Origin: Ignavibacteriaceae bacterium
GTDB taxonomy: Bacteria; Bacteroidota; Ignavibacteria; Ignavibacteriales; Ignavibacteriaceae
Length of the DNA stretch: 18,965 nt
Assembly (NCBI GenBank): GCA_023231105.1
Contig: JALNWB010000070.1
Span: 1 to 18,965, forward strand
Direction of reading: 5' to 3'
Positions 6,520-14,806 of this stretch are shown in pieces. Position 1 is the first letter of the stretch; every line of letters begins with the position of its first letter. The translations under genes and the position numbers were made by a program. The notes under the pieces were generated by a model that saw only the letters and a program-made list of their open reading frames with translations, did not search any database and was not told the origin of the DNA.

Positions 6520-7795
6520 TCTAATTATCATTGTCAGTTTATTAGCGCTTCACGGAATAATTGCTTTATGTGAAATGGCTTTTGTTTCATCAAAACATTT
6601 TAGACTTCAAGAAAAATATCAGAAGGGAAATAAATCAGCCGGATTAGCGCTGCATCTTCTTGAAAAACCGGAAGAACTTTTATCTACGATGCAGTTCGGT
6701 ATCACCCTTACCGAAATTATCGCCGGAGTTTTTGGTGGAGTAAGTCTTGCGGATAAAATAACTCCGGTATTTGAATCAGTTTCATTGTTAAAACCTTATG
6801 CAGCCAACATTTCGTTTATTCTTGTAGTTTCATTTATTACTTATTTAGCGGTGATTATCGGTGATCTTGTTCCTAAATCGATAGGTTTGAGAAATCCCGA
6901 GCGTTATGCAATATTTTTTGCTCCTTTCATTAATATGGCTAACAAACTCTGTTACCCAATCGTTAAAGTGTTAAGTCTTTCTACAAAATTAATACTCAGA
7001 ATTTTGTTAATAAGAAGGAAGAACGGTCCTCCGGTAACCGCCGATGAATTAAAATATCTCATTTATGAAGCGTACGAACATGGGGTCTTACAAAGCAGAG
7101 AATCAGAACTTCTACAGAGTATGTTGAAGCTTAATAAAGTAACTGTAAAAACGATGATGAATCCTGTTGATCAAATAATATGGATAAATTATTCCGACCC
7201 ATTTGAAAAAATTCACGAAATTATGTTAAACAACAATTACTCAAGGTTCCCGGTTTATCGTGATTCTTTCAATAATGTTGTTGGCGTTTTATCAAGTAAA
7301 GAATTTATAGCAAAATATTATACTGAAGGAGTGTTTCAACTTGAAGAAATATTGTTTGACCCACTTATTGTTAAGCCGGGACTTGATGCTCTCAAACTTT
7401 TAGAGAAATTTCGTGATGTACGCAGTTACATGGCAATAGTAATGAGTGCCGAAGGTGAGGCACTTGGAATTGTGACGATGCATAATTTAGTTGAAACTAT
7501 TGTTGGTAAACTGCCGGAATTTTATGAAACCGAAGAAGATCGGTTTTTCCAAAGAGACGACGGTACTTATTTGCTTGATGCCGATCTATCATTAAATAAA
7601 ACTAAAGAATTACTTTCAATCGATGTTGAAATAGAACAAAATGTAACTCTTGGTTCTTATTTTCATCAAAGTATGAACAGAATTCCTAAAGTAGGGGATA
7701 AGGTCATTCTGGAAAAATATAATTTTGAAATAGTTGATATGGATGGAATGCGTGTTGATAAAATATTGGCTAAGAATATTGCAATCGCTCAATAA
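6512..7795 (+). CDS. CNNM/CBS-domain membrane protein (CorC/HlyC, hemolysin-like)
   Basis: Inner-membrane protein of the CNNM (DUF21) family, whose members are linked to Mg2+/Co2+ transport; the old name hemolysin is not supported as a function. Of 427 residues, about 1-165 hold the transmembrane domain with typical motifs CEMAFVSS (20-27), QFGITLTEI (61-69) and IIGDLVPKSIGLRNPE (115-130, usually GELVPK). Two CBS domains follow (about 212-270, including NNYSRFPVYRD, and about 275-335), which in relatives bind nucleotides. A C-terminal CorC/HlyC domain (about 343-427) ends the protein. Length and order are normal. Start ATG 6512 has a GGTGAGTGG-like ribosome site about 10 bases upstream. It converges on the response regulator with 22 bases between the stops. 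Which ion it moves cannot be told. Confidence 0.9.
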   Translation: MVDLIIIVSLLALHGIIALCEMAFVSSKHFRLQEKYQKGNKSAGLALHLLEKPEELLSTMQFGITLTEIIAGVFGGVSLADKITPVFESVSLLKPYAANISFILVVSFITYLAVIIGDLVPKSIGLRNPERYAIFFAPFINMANKLCYPIVKVLSLSTKLILRILLIRRKNGPPVTADELKYLIYEAYEHGVLQSRESELLQSMLKLNKVTVKTMMNPVDQIIWINYSDPFEKIHEIMLNNNYSRFPVYRDSFNNVVGVLSSKEFIAKYYTEGVFQLEEILFDPLIVKPGLDALKLLEKFRDVRSYMAIVMSAEGEALGIVTMHNLVETIVGKLPEFYETEEDRFFQRDDGTYLLDADLSLNKTKELLSIDVEIEQNVTLGSYFHQSMNRIPKVGDKVILEKYNFEIVDMDGMRVDKILAKNIAIAQ

Positions 7796-7817
7796 ACGAA
7801 GTTAATTTTTAGACGAT

Positions 7818-8993
7818 CTACAAAATGTTCTTATTGCCAAAATATTTCAGAGCAAAAACGGTTATGTCATCCGATTGAATTGTTCCCAGTGAATGAACGC
7901 GTACATCAGCAATAACTTTGTTGCCAATTTCATCCAAAGAGAGATTTGCACATTGAGATAAACTGTTTATAAGTTTTTCATTAGAGAATAATATTCCTTC
8001 TTTATTTAACGCTTCCGTCACTCCGTCAGTGAACAAAAAAATAACCTCATCTTGTTGAAGAGTAAATTTTTTTGAAACGAATTTGAAATTCTCACTTACA
8101 CCTAAACCAATTCCATCTGTTGTTTCTGTTTCTTTAATTTCAAAAGATGAAGTGATCACACAAGGCGGATTATGCCCGGCATTAACATATTCAACTTGTC
8201 CGTTGGTTAAATTAAGTATCCCGCAGAATACAGTAACAAACATTGATGAAGGATTATCTTTTACAAGGATATTATTAATATGTGAAAAACCGGTCTGTAA
8301 ATCAGGATTGGAGATTAAATATGATTTGATGATCATGCGTGACATAACCATATACAAAGCTGCGGGAACTCCTTTGTCAGCTACATCGCCAATAACAAAT
8401 GCAAGTCTGTTCTCATCGATAAAAAAATAATCGTAGAAATCACCACCGACTTTTTTGGCGGCAATCATTTTAGAAAAAATATCAAAACGATTTTTAACTT
8501 CCGCAGAGTTTAATTCTTGCGGCAGCATAGATTGTTGAATATGTTTTGCAATTTCAAGTTCTTGTTGGATGGCTATAAATTGGCTGCTGACTTTTAATGC
8601 TTCTTTTATTTTCTGATTTTCACTTATGGCTTTACTTAAAGTAATATCCAGGTCGTTGAATTCGATTGGTTTCATTAAGAAATCATATGCTCCAATATTC
8701 ATTGCCTGCCGGATATTTCCCATATCACCATAAGCGGAGATAACAACTGAAATCAAATTTTCGTTCAAGTCTTGAAGCTTTGAGAGAAAGGTTAAGCCAT
8801 CCATTTCGGGCATATTAATATCAGTTAAAATTAAATCAACATCTTTCTCTGAAGAAATCTTATCCAGTGCGACAAGTCCGTTTTCAGCAAAAAGAAACGA
8901 TAATTCTCGATCCTTGATTTGTTTTCGGAAATGTAGTTCGAGGAGTGGCTTTAAATCCGGCTCATCGTCAACAACCAATATTTTATAACACAT
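7818..8993 (-). CDS. Response regulator with SpoIIE/PP2C phosphatase output (RsbU-like)
   Basis: Phosphorylation-controlled serine phosphatase, 391 residues. Residues 1-125 are a receiver domain with acidic pocket D9/D10, phosphoacceptor D58 (LTDINMPEMDG), S86 and K108. A helical, probably coiled-coil linker (about 125-155, ending QQSMLPQ) joins it to a SpoIIE/PP2C domain with metal-binding aspartates D185 (GGDFYDYF) and D203 (GDVADKGVPAALYM), then FLFTDGVTEALN and SDDITVFALK. Proteins of this design usually dephosphorylate an STAS-domain anti-sigma antagonist in a partner-switching pathway. No STAS or anti-sigma kinase gene is in the window, so the target lies elsewhere. A histidine kinase ends 83 bases upstream on the same strand and is the obvious phosphodonor. 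AGGAATAAAATG gives a good ribosome site at the chosen start. Confidence 0.93.
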   Translation of the reverse strand: MCYKILVVDDEPDLKPLLELHFRKQIKDRELSFLFAENGLVALDKISSEKDVDLILTDINMPEMDGLTFLSKLQDLNENLISVVISAYGDMGNIRQAMNIGAYDFLMKPIEFNDLDITLSKAISENQKIKEALKVSSQFIAIQQELEIAKHIQQSMLPQELNSAEVKNRFDIFSKMIAAKKVGGDFYDYFFIDENRLAFVIGDVADKGVPAALYMVMSRMIIKSYLISNPDLQTGFSHINNILVKDNPSSMFVTVFCGILNLTNGQVEYVNAGHNPPCVITSSFEIKETETTDGIGLGVSENFKFVSKKFTLQQDEVIFLFTDGVTEALNKEGILFSNEKLINSLSQCANLSLDEIGNKVIADVRVHSLGTIQSDDITVFALKYFGNKNIL

Positions 8994-9076
8994 TTTATTC
9001 CTATTTGTTAATGGATGAAATAAAATATTACTCTACGGCAAAATTAAAAAATCTAATAATAAAAGTATCATTAATT

Positions 9077-11146
9077 CTACTTTGGAAGTGTAATAATAAA
9101 CTCTGCAAATTCACCTTCCTGTGTTTCAATTTTAATTGTACCGTTATGTTCATGAACAATGATTTCATAAGTGATAGAAAGACCAAGCCCTGTTCCGGCG
9201 CCGGGAGGTTTTGTAGTAAAAAATGGTTGATAGATTTTATCAATAATTTTCTGGGGAATTCCTTTCCCGTTATCATGAATTCTTATTTCAACTTTGTCAT
9301 CAAGATTTTTGCTTGTCACTTTTAATACCGGGTCAAAAATATCGCCGGACTCTTTCTTCTTAATATGAGTTGAGTAGCAAGCGTTGGTCACGATATTGAG
9401 AAAGGCTCTGCTAAAATCTTGAGGTACAATACTTATTATTCCAATTGAATCATCAAGTTCGGTTTCAAGTTTTATATTAAATGTTTCATCTTGGGCTCTC
9501 ATTCCATGATAAGCAAGATTGATATACTCAGTAAGAAGATTATTAAAATTAGTAGGGCGTCTTTCCCCGGTTTGACCTCTTGAGTGTAGAAGCATTCCCT
9601 TCACTATACTGTCTGCTCTTTTTCCGTGCTCTTTAATCTTTTTAGCAATTTGTTCAAGATTATTAAGAATATCCTGTACATTTTCATAATCATTTTTATC
9701 AATAGTTCCGTTTAACTTTCCCAATTCTTCACGCAATTCCTTTATTAAATCTCCTGAAATCTCGGAAAAGTTATTTACAAAGTTTAGAGGATTTTTTATT
9801 TCATGCGCAATGCCGGCAGTTAATTGACCAAGCGAAGCCATCTTCTCCGCTTGTATTAATTGTTTTTGAGTTTCTTTTAGTTCGTGATGTGACGTTTTAA
9901 GTTCTTGCAGAGTTTTATCAAGTTGAATATTACTCGCTTTCAATTCTTTGTTGGAAATATGAAGCGACTCTTCAGCTTGTCTTCGTTCTTTAATTTCGTC
10001 TATCAACTGAAGTCTGGGTCTTAAGTCATGCCCAATTATTACACTGCCGACTTCATCTCCCATTGAATCTTTAATAATTGAAAAAGAAATTCCGATCGGA
10101 ATTTTCACTTTCTCTTTTGACAGAAAGTTGACTTTATACTCATCATGCTTTGAGAGATCATAATCATCTCGAGATAAATATTTTACTTCTTCAACAGTAA
10201 TACTTCTGTTTAAATTATTTTGCTTATACTCCGGTATTTTTTTTAAGATTACGTTTCTCAATGAAAAGTTCGGTTTGGAAGCGCCGGGGAATGCCAAAAT
10301 TACTTTAAACGGTTTCCCCAATAATTCATTTTCATTATAACCTAATATTAATTCCGTTTGATAATTGATCTTTACAATTTCTTCTTTCGGATTGATCAAA
10401 ATAATTAAGTCCCTAATATTTGCAACTATTTCATCGCTGGCTATGTTGGAAGTGAATGCCATTAGTTTGAACCTTGCGACCGCATAGACAATGGTCAATA
10501 TCCAAATTAATATTAAAATCGGTGCAATCGCCGGGACCAGTACAATATTTAAAACAGGGAAGGATAAGTTTGTTGTTGACCCAAGAGACGATGCTATTAA
10601 TCCCGACCAGACAATTAAATTAGCTTGTATTTTTTCTCTTTTCGATTTAGAATTTCTGCCCCATCGCCATACGAGGTAAATTCCCAACATAGTGTAAAAC
10701 GAAAAGTAGGTTACATAAAGGATGTACCATGCTGAAATATTGCCGTGTACCTCCATCACTCCTACCTCGGTACTTACAAAATCAGTTGCAAGAAGGGTTC
10801 CGGTAAATACGCGAAAAAGAAAAATTGGAGCAGGCAAATAAATGAAAAGATAAATCCACCATTTTGTTAGAACTTTATTCTGCTTTGATAACAACATCAT
10901 AAAGTGAATGAGGAATGCCGGGAATAAACACCATCCAAAGGCGGAAATTTTATACCAGAACCAAATACTTGATTTATTCCCGCCCGGGAAAATATAATAC
11001 GAGGATAATGCCCAGATAGCAAAACTTAAACATATCCCAAGAAAAGTTCTGTTGAGCATTGATCTCTTATCTAATCGAAAAAGATAAAAACCAAGAAACA
11101 GATATGTTAGAAATGAAAGAAATGTTAACAAAGAAAACAAATTCAT
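9077..11146 (-). CDS. Membrane histidine kinase (7TM sensor, PAS, HisKA, HATPase)
   Basis: Sensor kinase of 689 residues in the inner membrane. About seven hydrophobic helices fill residues 5-225, resembling the 7TM sensor region found at the N-terminus of other kinases. A PAS-like domain follows (about 235-375, beginning IVANIRDLIILINPKEEIV). A coiled coil (about 380-435) leads to the dimerisation/phosphoacceptor helix with H448 in GIAHEIKNPLNF. The ATPase domain has the N box (N584-IVTN588), G1 box DNGKGI (625-630), an F box PFFTTK (641-646) and G2 box GTGLGLS (651-657), so it should be active. AGGA lies seven to eight bases upstream of ATG 11146. It is followed by the SpoIIE-type response regulator, apparently its partner. 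The signal sensed is unknown; a 7TM plus PAS arrangement allows a ligand, redox or membrane cue. Confidence 0.93.
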   Translation of the reverse strand: MNLFSLLTFLSFLTYLFLGFYLFRLDKRSMLNRTFLGICLSFAIWALSSYYIFPGGNKSSIWFWYKISAFGWCLFPAFLIHFMMLLSKQNKVLTKWWIYLFIYLPAPIFLFRVFTGTLLATDFVSTEVGVMEVHGNISAWYILYVTYFSFYTMLGIYLVWRWGRNSKSKREKIQANLIVWSGLIASSLGSTTNLSFPVLNIVLVPAIAPILILIWILTIVYAVARFKLMAFTSNIASDEIVANIRDLIILINPKEEIVKINYQTELILGYNENELLGKPFKVILAFPGASKPNFSLRNVILKKIPEYKQNNLNRSITVEEVKYLSRDDYDLSKHDEYKVNFLSKEKVKIPIGISFSIIKDSMGDEVGSVIIGHDLRPRLQLIDEIKERRQAEESLHISNKELKASNIQLDKTLQELKTSHHELKETQKQLIQAEKMASLGQLTAGIAHEIKNPLNFVNNFSEISGDLIKELREELGKLNGTIDKNDYENVQDILNNLEQIAKKIKEHGKRADSIVKGMLLHSRGQTGERRPTNFNNLLTEYINLAYHGMRAQDETFNIKLETELDDSIGIISIVPQDFSRAFLNIVTNACYSTHIKKKESGDIFDPVLKVTSKNLDDKVEIRIHDNGKGIPQKIIDKIYQPFFTTKPPGAGTGLGLSITYEIIVHEHNGTIKIETQEGEFAEFIITLPK

Positions 11147-11309
11147 ATTTTATTCCTGATTGAATGAATAGCTTTCTATAAAATTTACACTAACAACTTA
11201 TTGATTTAATAATTAAAATGAAAAAGAAGAAATTTTGACTTAGGTCTGCTTCTGAAAAAATCACTTTCCAACTTAAGCATTATTCTTCATCCGGTTTGAT
11301 AATCAGGTC

Positions 11310-11317
11310 TAACTTTG
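11310..11317 (+). promoter_or_regulatory. Possible Bacteroidota-type -7 element before the permease
   Basis: TAACTTTG matches the Bacteroidota -7 consensus TAnnTTTG, 36 bases before the permease start. A TTTG at 11295-11298 is too close to be the -33 partner, so support is only partial. The 206-base divergent gap 11147-11352 otherwise shows only AT-rich sequence; no purine riboswitch core was recognised. Confidence 0.3.
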
Positions 11318-11338
11318 TAATTTAATATCATCAGATAT

Positions 11339-11345
11339 AAGAAGG
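11339..11345 (+). promoter_or_regulatory. Ribosome binding site of the purine permease
   Basis: AAGAAGG lies seven bases before ATG 11353 and fixes that start. Confidence 0.6.
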
Positions 11346-11352
11346 TTTTGTA

Positions 11353-12675
11353 ATGCAAAAGTTTTTCAAACTCAAGGAACTTGGCTCTGATTTTAAAACT
11401 GAAATTCTGGCGGGTATAACAACTTTCCTGGCAACAATGTACATCATTATTGTAAACCCATCCATATTAGCGCAAGCCGGTATGCCTTTTAGCGGAGTAT
11501 TAACCGCTACGATATTAGTCAGCGCTTTTTCAAGTATTATGATGGGCATTTATGCAAAGAACCCGATTGTTCTTGCCCCCGGAATGGGAATTAATGCTTT
11601 TTTTACTTACACAGTAGTAATTGGTATGGGCGTTGATTGGCACATAGCTTTAGGTGCTGTATTCTGGTCGGGAATTATTTTTTTATTACTTTCGGTTTTC
11701 CACGTTCGTACGCTGATCGTTAAATCGATTCCGCAGCAAGTTAGATACGGCATTGCAGTTGGTATCGGGTTATTTATTGCACTCATAGGATTTATCAATG
11801 CAAAGTTTATAGTTGCTAATTCGGCAACAATAGTTGGTTTGGGAGAAATGAATCTAATTACCATCACCTTTCTTATAGGATTAACGGTTACTTTTATTCT
11901 TGTCATCAAAAAAATAAAAGGAGCGTTAATACTTGGTATCATATTCACTACTCTTCTTTCAATTCCGATCGGTAGATTTTATGGAGACGCATCTACAATT
12001 AATTTTGGCGTTCCCACACTTGTAACCTGGAAGGGATTATTTGCGATGCCGGACTTCAGTCTCATTTTAACTTTGAATTTTGTTGAATCGTTAAAACTTT
12101 CACTTCTTCCGGTCGTCTTTTCATTTTTATTTACCGATATGTTTGATTCACTTTCCACTTTAATAGGAGTAGCGGAAGCCGGCAATTTAAAGGATAAAGA
12201 AGGTGAACCGCTGCGAATCAGAGAGTCACTAATTGTTGATTCATTCGCATCATTTTTTTCAGGTATAGTCGGAACCAGTTCAGGAACATGTTATATTGAA
12301 TCAGCCGCGGGAATTGAAGAGGGAGGCAGAACTGGTTTAACTGCTGTAGTTGCGGGATTATTATTTTTGCCGTTTATATTTTTATCTCCCGTACTTTCAA
12401 TTGTTCCGTCTATAGCAACTGCTCCGGCTTTAATTTTAGTCGGTGTTTTCATGACCTCTCCAATACTTAAGGTGAATTGGAAAAAGTTGGATGATGCTAT
12501 TCCGGCTTTTTTAGGAATGTTTTTAATCCCGCTTACTTTCTCAATTACCCAAGGGATTATCTGGAGCTTTTTGAGTTTTACAGTAATTAAAATTGCCGTT
12601 GGGAAAGCGAAGGAAATTCATTGGATGCTTTTAGTTATAGACGCATTTGCAATACTTGCATTATTCTTAAAATGA
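11353..12675 (+). CDS. Purine (guanine/hypoxanthine-type) permease, AzgA/PbuG group of NCS2
   Basis: Inner-membrane, probably proton-coupled, nucleobase uptake protein of 440 residues with about 12-14 hydrophobic segments. Hallmarks of the AzgA/PbuG branch are the opening FKLKELGSDFKTEILAGITTFLATMYI, NPIVLAPGMGINAFFTY (about 70-86), the helix DMFDSLSTLIGVAEAGNLKDKEG (about 257-279) and GTSSGTCYIESAAGIEEGGRTGL (about 305-327). In relatives the DMFD/DLFD and SAAGIxxGGRTGL segments line the substrate site. It is a single gene divergent from the histidine kinase, and no purine metabolic gene is adjacent. Family relatives carry adenine, guanine, hypoxanthine or xanthine; the exact base cannot be assigned here. 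Confidence 0.9.
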   Translation: MQKFFKLKELGSDFKTEILAGITTFLATMYIIIVNPSILAQAGMPFSGVLTATILVSAFSSIMMGIYAKNPIVLAPGMGINAFFTYTVVIGMGVDWHIALGAVFWSGIIFLLLSVFHVRTLIVKSIPQQVRYGIAVGIGLFIALIGFINAKFIVANSATIVGLGEMNLITITFLIGLTVTFILVIKKIKGALILGIIFTTLLSIPIGRFYGDASTINFGVPTLVTWKGLFAMPDFSLILTLNFVESLKLSLLPVVFSFLFTDMFDSLSTLIGVAEAGNLKDKEGEPLRIRESLIVDSFASFFSGIVGTSSGTCYIESAAGIEEGGRTGLTAVVAGLLFLPFIFLSPVLSIVPSIATAPALILVGVFMTSPILKVNWKKLDDAIPAFLGMFLIPLTFSITQGIIWSFLSFTVIKIAVGKAKEIHWMLLVIDAFAILALFLK

Positions 12676-12767
12676 TTTGAACAAACAAAACGAATGTAAT
12701 GCAAAAAACCGAGGGTGATGTTCCTGAGTTACAATCGCAAATTCATTTAGTTTCAACATAAGAGTTT

Positions 12768-12788
12768 GGTCGAAACAGAGTTTCGACC
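12768..12788. repeat. Perfect palindrome (9-bp stem, 3-nt loop), REP-like
   Basis: GGTCGAAAC and GTTTCGACC flank the loop AGA between the convergent permease and Rieske genes. No U run follows on either strand, so it is a poor classical terminator. It shares a GGTCGA core with the palindrome at 35-49, which suggests a dispersed palindromic repeat family. Confidence 0.6.
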
Positions 12789-12796
12789 TACAATTA

Positions 12797-13213
12797 TCAG
12801 CTGTAAATTCTTAAGTTAGTCCCACTAAGACTTGTGTTGTATTTTGTTAATGATTGTTGTGCCGGACCTTGAGTTACAACTCCATCTAATGTATAGGTTG
12901 AACCGTGGTTTGGGCAGAAGAATTGATTTTGTTGAAGTTGAAATTCAACGGTAGTGCCTTGATGCGTGCATGCGGCTGAAACAGCTACAAATGAAGTTTG
13001 GCTCACACGTCCAACTACAATTCCATTATTAACAACGGAACCGCCGATAGTATTTAACGGCTGATTTGCATGTAAGGTTAAATCAAGCGTTACATCTACA
13101 TTTGATGGCGCTACGGGGTTGTCTGTGTTCTTTGGGCTGCAACCTACACAATAAACAAGTCCGGCTAATGCAGCGCCTTTCCCGATGGTGACTAAGAAAT
13201 CCTTACGATCCAT
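12797..13213 (-). CDS. Rieske-type [2Fe-2S] exported lipoprotein
   Basis: Small periplasmic electron carrier, 138 residues. The N-terminus (DRKDFLVTIGKGAALAG) resembles a Tat signal with R-K in place of R-R, fitting export of a folded cofactor protein. C22 or C25 (YCVGCS) could be the lipidated cysteine. The cluster ligands are C82-T-H84 and C100-P-N-H103. The extra cysteines that form the disulfide in bc1-type Rieske proteins (CTHxGC and CPCH) are absent (CTHQGT, CPNH), as in arsenite oxidase small subunits and dioxygenase ferredoxins. It is the last gene of a three-gene minus-strand run behind YceI-like and b561-like genes (53-base gap). AAGGAG lies seven bases before the ATG. The redox partner is inferred from position only. 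Confidence 0.88.
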   Translation of the reverse strand: MDRKDFLVTIGKGAALAGLVYCVGCSPKNTDNPVAPSNVDVTLDLTLHANQPLNTIGGSVVNNGIVVGRVSQTSFVAVSAACTHQGTTVEFQLQQNQFFCPNHGSTYTLDGVVTQGPAQQSLTKYNTSLSGTNLRIYS

Positions 13214-13266
13214 AAAACATCTCCTTGATTAAAGTATGTTAAAAAAAATCATTCAACAAAAATTTG

Positions 13267-13815
13267 TTAAAAATTGAAAGCCTGCACGATTGAGAATTTC
13301 AATTCATCTTTTACCGGGATCATCAATAACGAAGGTCTCTCAACTTTAAATGCCGTTAAACTGATTCCGAATTTTCCATTAACAATTAATTTATTGTTTG
13401 TCCATTTCGATGAGGCAGAAATTACAATATCTTTTGTTATTCCATGAAATGTAAGTTTACCATAAACTTTAAGACTATCTCCATTCTGCGAAATATTAGT
13501 GCTTGTAAAGTTGGCTTCGGGATATGAAAGAGCGTCGATAACTTCCATCGCATGAGAATCCCGGTTTGAATTTCCGCTATTGAAAGTTGTAACATCAACT
13601 TGAACGGATACTTGTTTGATCTCTTTTTTCCCAATATCAATTGTAATATTACTTTGAGCTTCTTTACTAATTGATTCTATTTCATGGAAAGGATGAGTAA
13701 GCTGATAGGTTATTGAAGATTCCTTCTTAACAGACTCAATCTGTTTTGTTTGAGCCGATAATATAAAACTTAGAAATAAAATTATAATTAATGACGAACC
13801 TTTAAATATTTTCAT
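13267..13815 (-). CDS. YceI-like periplasmic lipocalin-fold protein
   Basis: Exported protein of 182 residues; the signal peptide ends near A21 (FILSA/Q). The rest fits the YceI barrel, a family that binds polyisoprenoid chains in characterised members. Recognisable pieces are the central VDVTTFNSGNSNRDSHAMEVIDALSYPEANFTS, with the usual N-RD-H pattern before the ALxYPxAxF strand, then GKLTFHGITKDIVI and the closing KDELKFSI. It sits 11 bases after the b561-like gene and 53 before the Rieske gene, so the three are probably cotranscribed. In other bacteria (E. coli yceJ-yceI) a cytochrome b561 gene also adjoins yceI, which supports a role tied to lipid quinone or isoprenoid redox chemistry. 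Ligand unknown. Confidence 0.87.
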   Translation of the reverse strand: MKIFKGSSLIIILFLSFILSAQTKQIESVKKESSITYQLTHPFHEIESISKEAQSNITIDIGKKEIKQVSVQVDVTTFNSGNSNRDSHAMEVIDALSYPEANFTSTNISQNGDSLKVYGKLTFHGITKDIVISASSKWTNNKLIVNGKFGISLTAFKVERPSLLMIPVKDELKFSIVQAFNF

Positions 13816-13826
13816 TGCATTTCCGA

Positions 13827-14612
13827 TTAAAATGTTATAACAATCATTGCAGATGCGAAAATTGCAGTAGTTATATAACCCGCAACTTGATGATAATGTG
13901 CTTTATCCGTATGGAATTGGCGATGTGAAACTATCAAACGACCGAGCAGCGGAGTAGCGATCATTCCTGCGATGTGAAACCAAGCCAATGTTTTATGAAT
14001 TGATGTTGTGCTGACTTCATCGCGACGAATCATGGGGGGAGGGGAAAGAATTGATAATAATCCAGTGAGAGTGTAGGCTGAAACAGTCAAGTTAACAAAC
14101 AAATATTTCGTTTTTTCATAATCTCTTCTGCCGTACACACCGCCGTCGATAATTTTCTGACCATAATAGCAAGTTGCTAACATTAATCCGAGTGTAGTAA
14201 ATCCGCCGATTTGATGAATTGATAACATGGTTCGTCTTAAACCAAGTTCGCTTTTACGGGACTCACGGGTTAACTCAGGCGCTAATCCTACTGTTCTTAA
14301 AAATCCATTTTCTCCCCATAATCCTTTTTCCATCAGGCTCATATTTTTAGGGAGCAAATTTGGTTTTACCGTTGGGAGAATAGTATCTCCATCAACAGAA
14401 ATGAAATTGTGTGATAGTTCCGATTGATCAATCGAATTTTGAATTGTTTCTGAAGTGTGTAAAGTTTTGGAATTGAAGGAAAGCCCTTGAGCGTTTGTAA
14501 ATGAAGAGAACAACAATAACGTGAAAAACATTGTGATAATATTTTTCAGTAAAGTTATACTTAATCTTATACCTAATTCAGATTGCATATAAAATGATCG
14601 ACTTATAATCAT
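13827..14612 (-). CDS. Exported-N-terminus, His-rich four-helix membrane protein (cytochrome b561-like)
   Basis: Protein of 261 residues that I cannot place in a named family with certainty. Residues 1-41 look like a signal peptide (FTNA/Q), followed by about 85 polar residues. Four hydrophobic helices follow (about 130-150, 168-190, 204-226, 242-260). Histidines lie in or at the ends of the helices: H133 (SIHQIGG), H206 and H213 (IHKTLAWFH), H230/H234 and H239/H241 (AHYHQVAGY). Paired histidines across a four-helix bundle are what a di-heme b561-type cytochrome shows, so heme binding is plausible but unproven. TAGAGGAACTC before ATG 14612 supports the start. It heads the run with YceI-like and Rieske genes, suggesting electron transfer between the quinone pool and the periplasm. 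A ferric-reductase-like or heme-free membrane protein is the alternative. Confidence 0.65.
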   Translation of the reverse strand: MIISRSFYMQSELGIRLSITLLKNIITMFFTLLLFSSFTNAQGLSFNSKTLHTSETIQNSIDQSELSHNFISVDGDTILPTVKPNLLPKNMSLMEKGLWGENGFLRTVGLAPELTRESRKSELGLRRTMLSIHQIGGFTTLGLMLATCYYGQKIIDGGVYGRRDYEKTKYLFVNLTVSAYTLTGLLSILSPPPMIRRDEVSTTSIHKTLAWFHIAGMIATPLLGRLIVSHRQFHTDKAHYHQVAGYITTAIFASAMIVITF

Positions 14613-14752
14613 TTAGAGTTCCTCTACCTGTGATAGTAAAAAATAGTTATTTCTTCATAAAATTGTGATGCGCAAACACAGATAATCTTGTTAACAGAAA
14701 AAAGGTGGTAAGAAAGAATCGATGTTTACAATAGATCAAATAATAAATGAAA

Positions 14753-14789
14753 TAAGATAAACGCAATCCAATAGACTGCGTTTATCTTA
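14753..14789 (-). terminator. Rho-independent-type terminator of the superoxide dismutase gene
   Basis: A perfect 13-bp inverted repeat (TAAGATAAACGCA at 14753-14765 against 14777-14789, 11-nt loop) lies 18 bases past the SOD stop. On the minus strand it is followed by a T-rich tract. It separates the SOD unit from the b561-like gene. Confidence 0.75.
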
Positions 14790-14806
14790 ATTGAGTTTAC
14801 TCCAAA

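Noticed and set aside
8083..8430. Antisense open frame of 115 codons inside the response regulator gene
   Set aside because: It lies wholly over the conserved SpoIIE phosphatase coding region and shows no recognisable motif.
11147..11352. Purine riboswitch before the purine permease
   Set aside because: I looked for the conserved purine-aptamer core and paired loops and found none; only AT-rich sequence and a TAACTTTG element are visible.
11607..11948. Antisense open frame of 113 codons inside the permease gene
   Set aside because: It mirrors a well-defined membrane protein on the other strand, has no family resemblance, and is a shadow frame.
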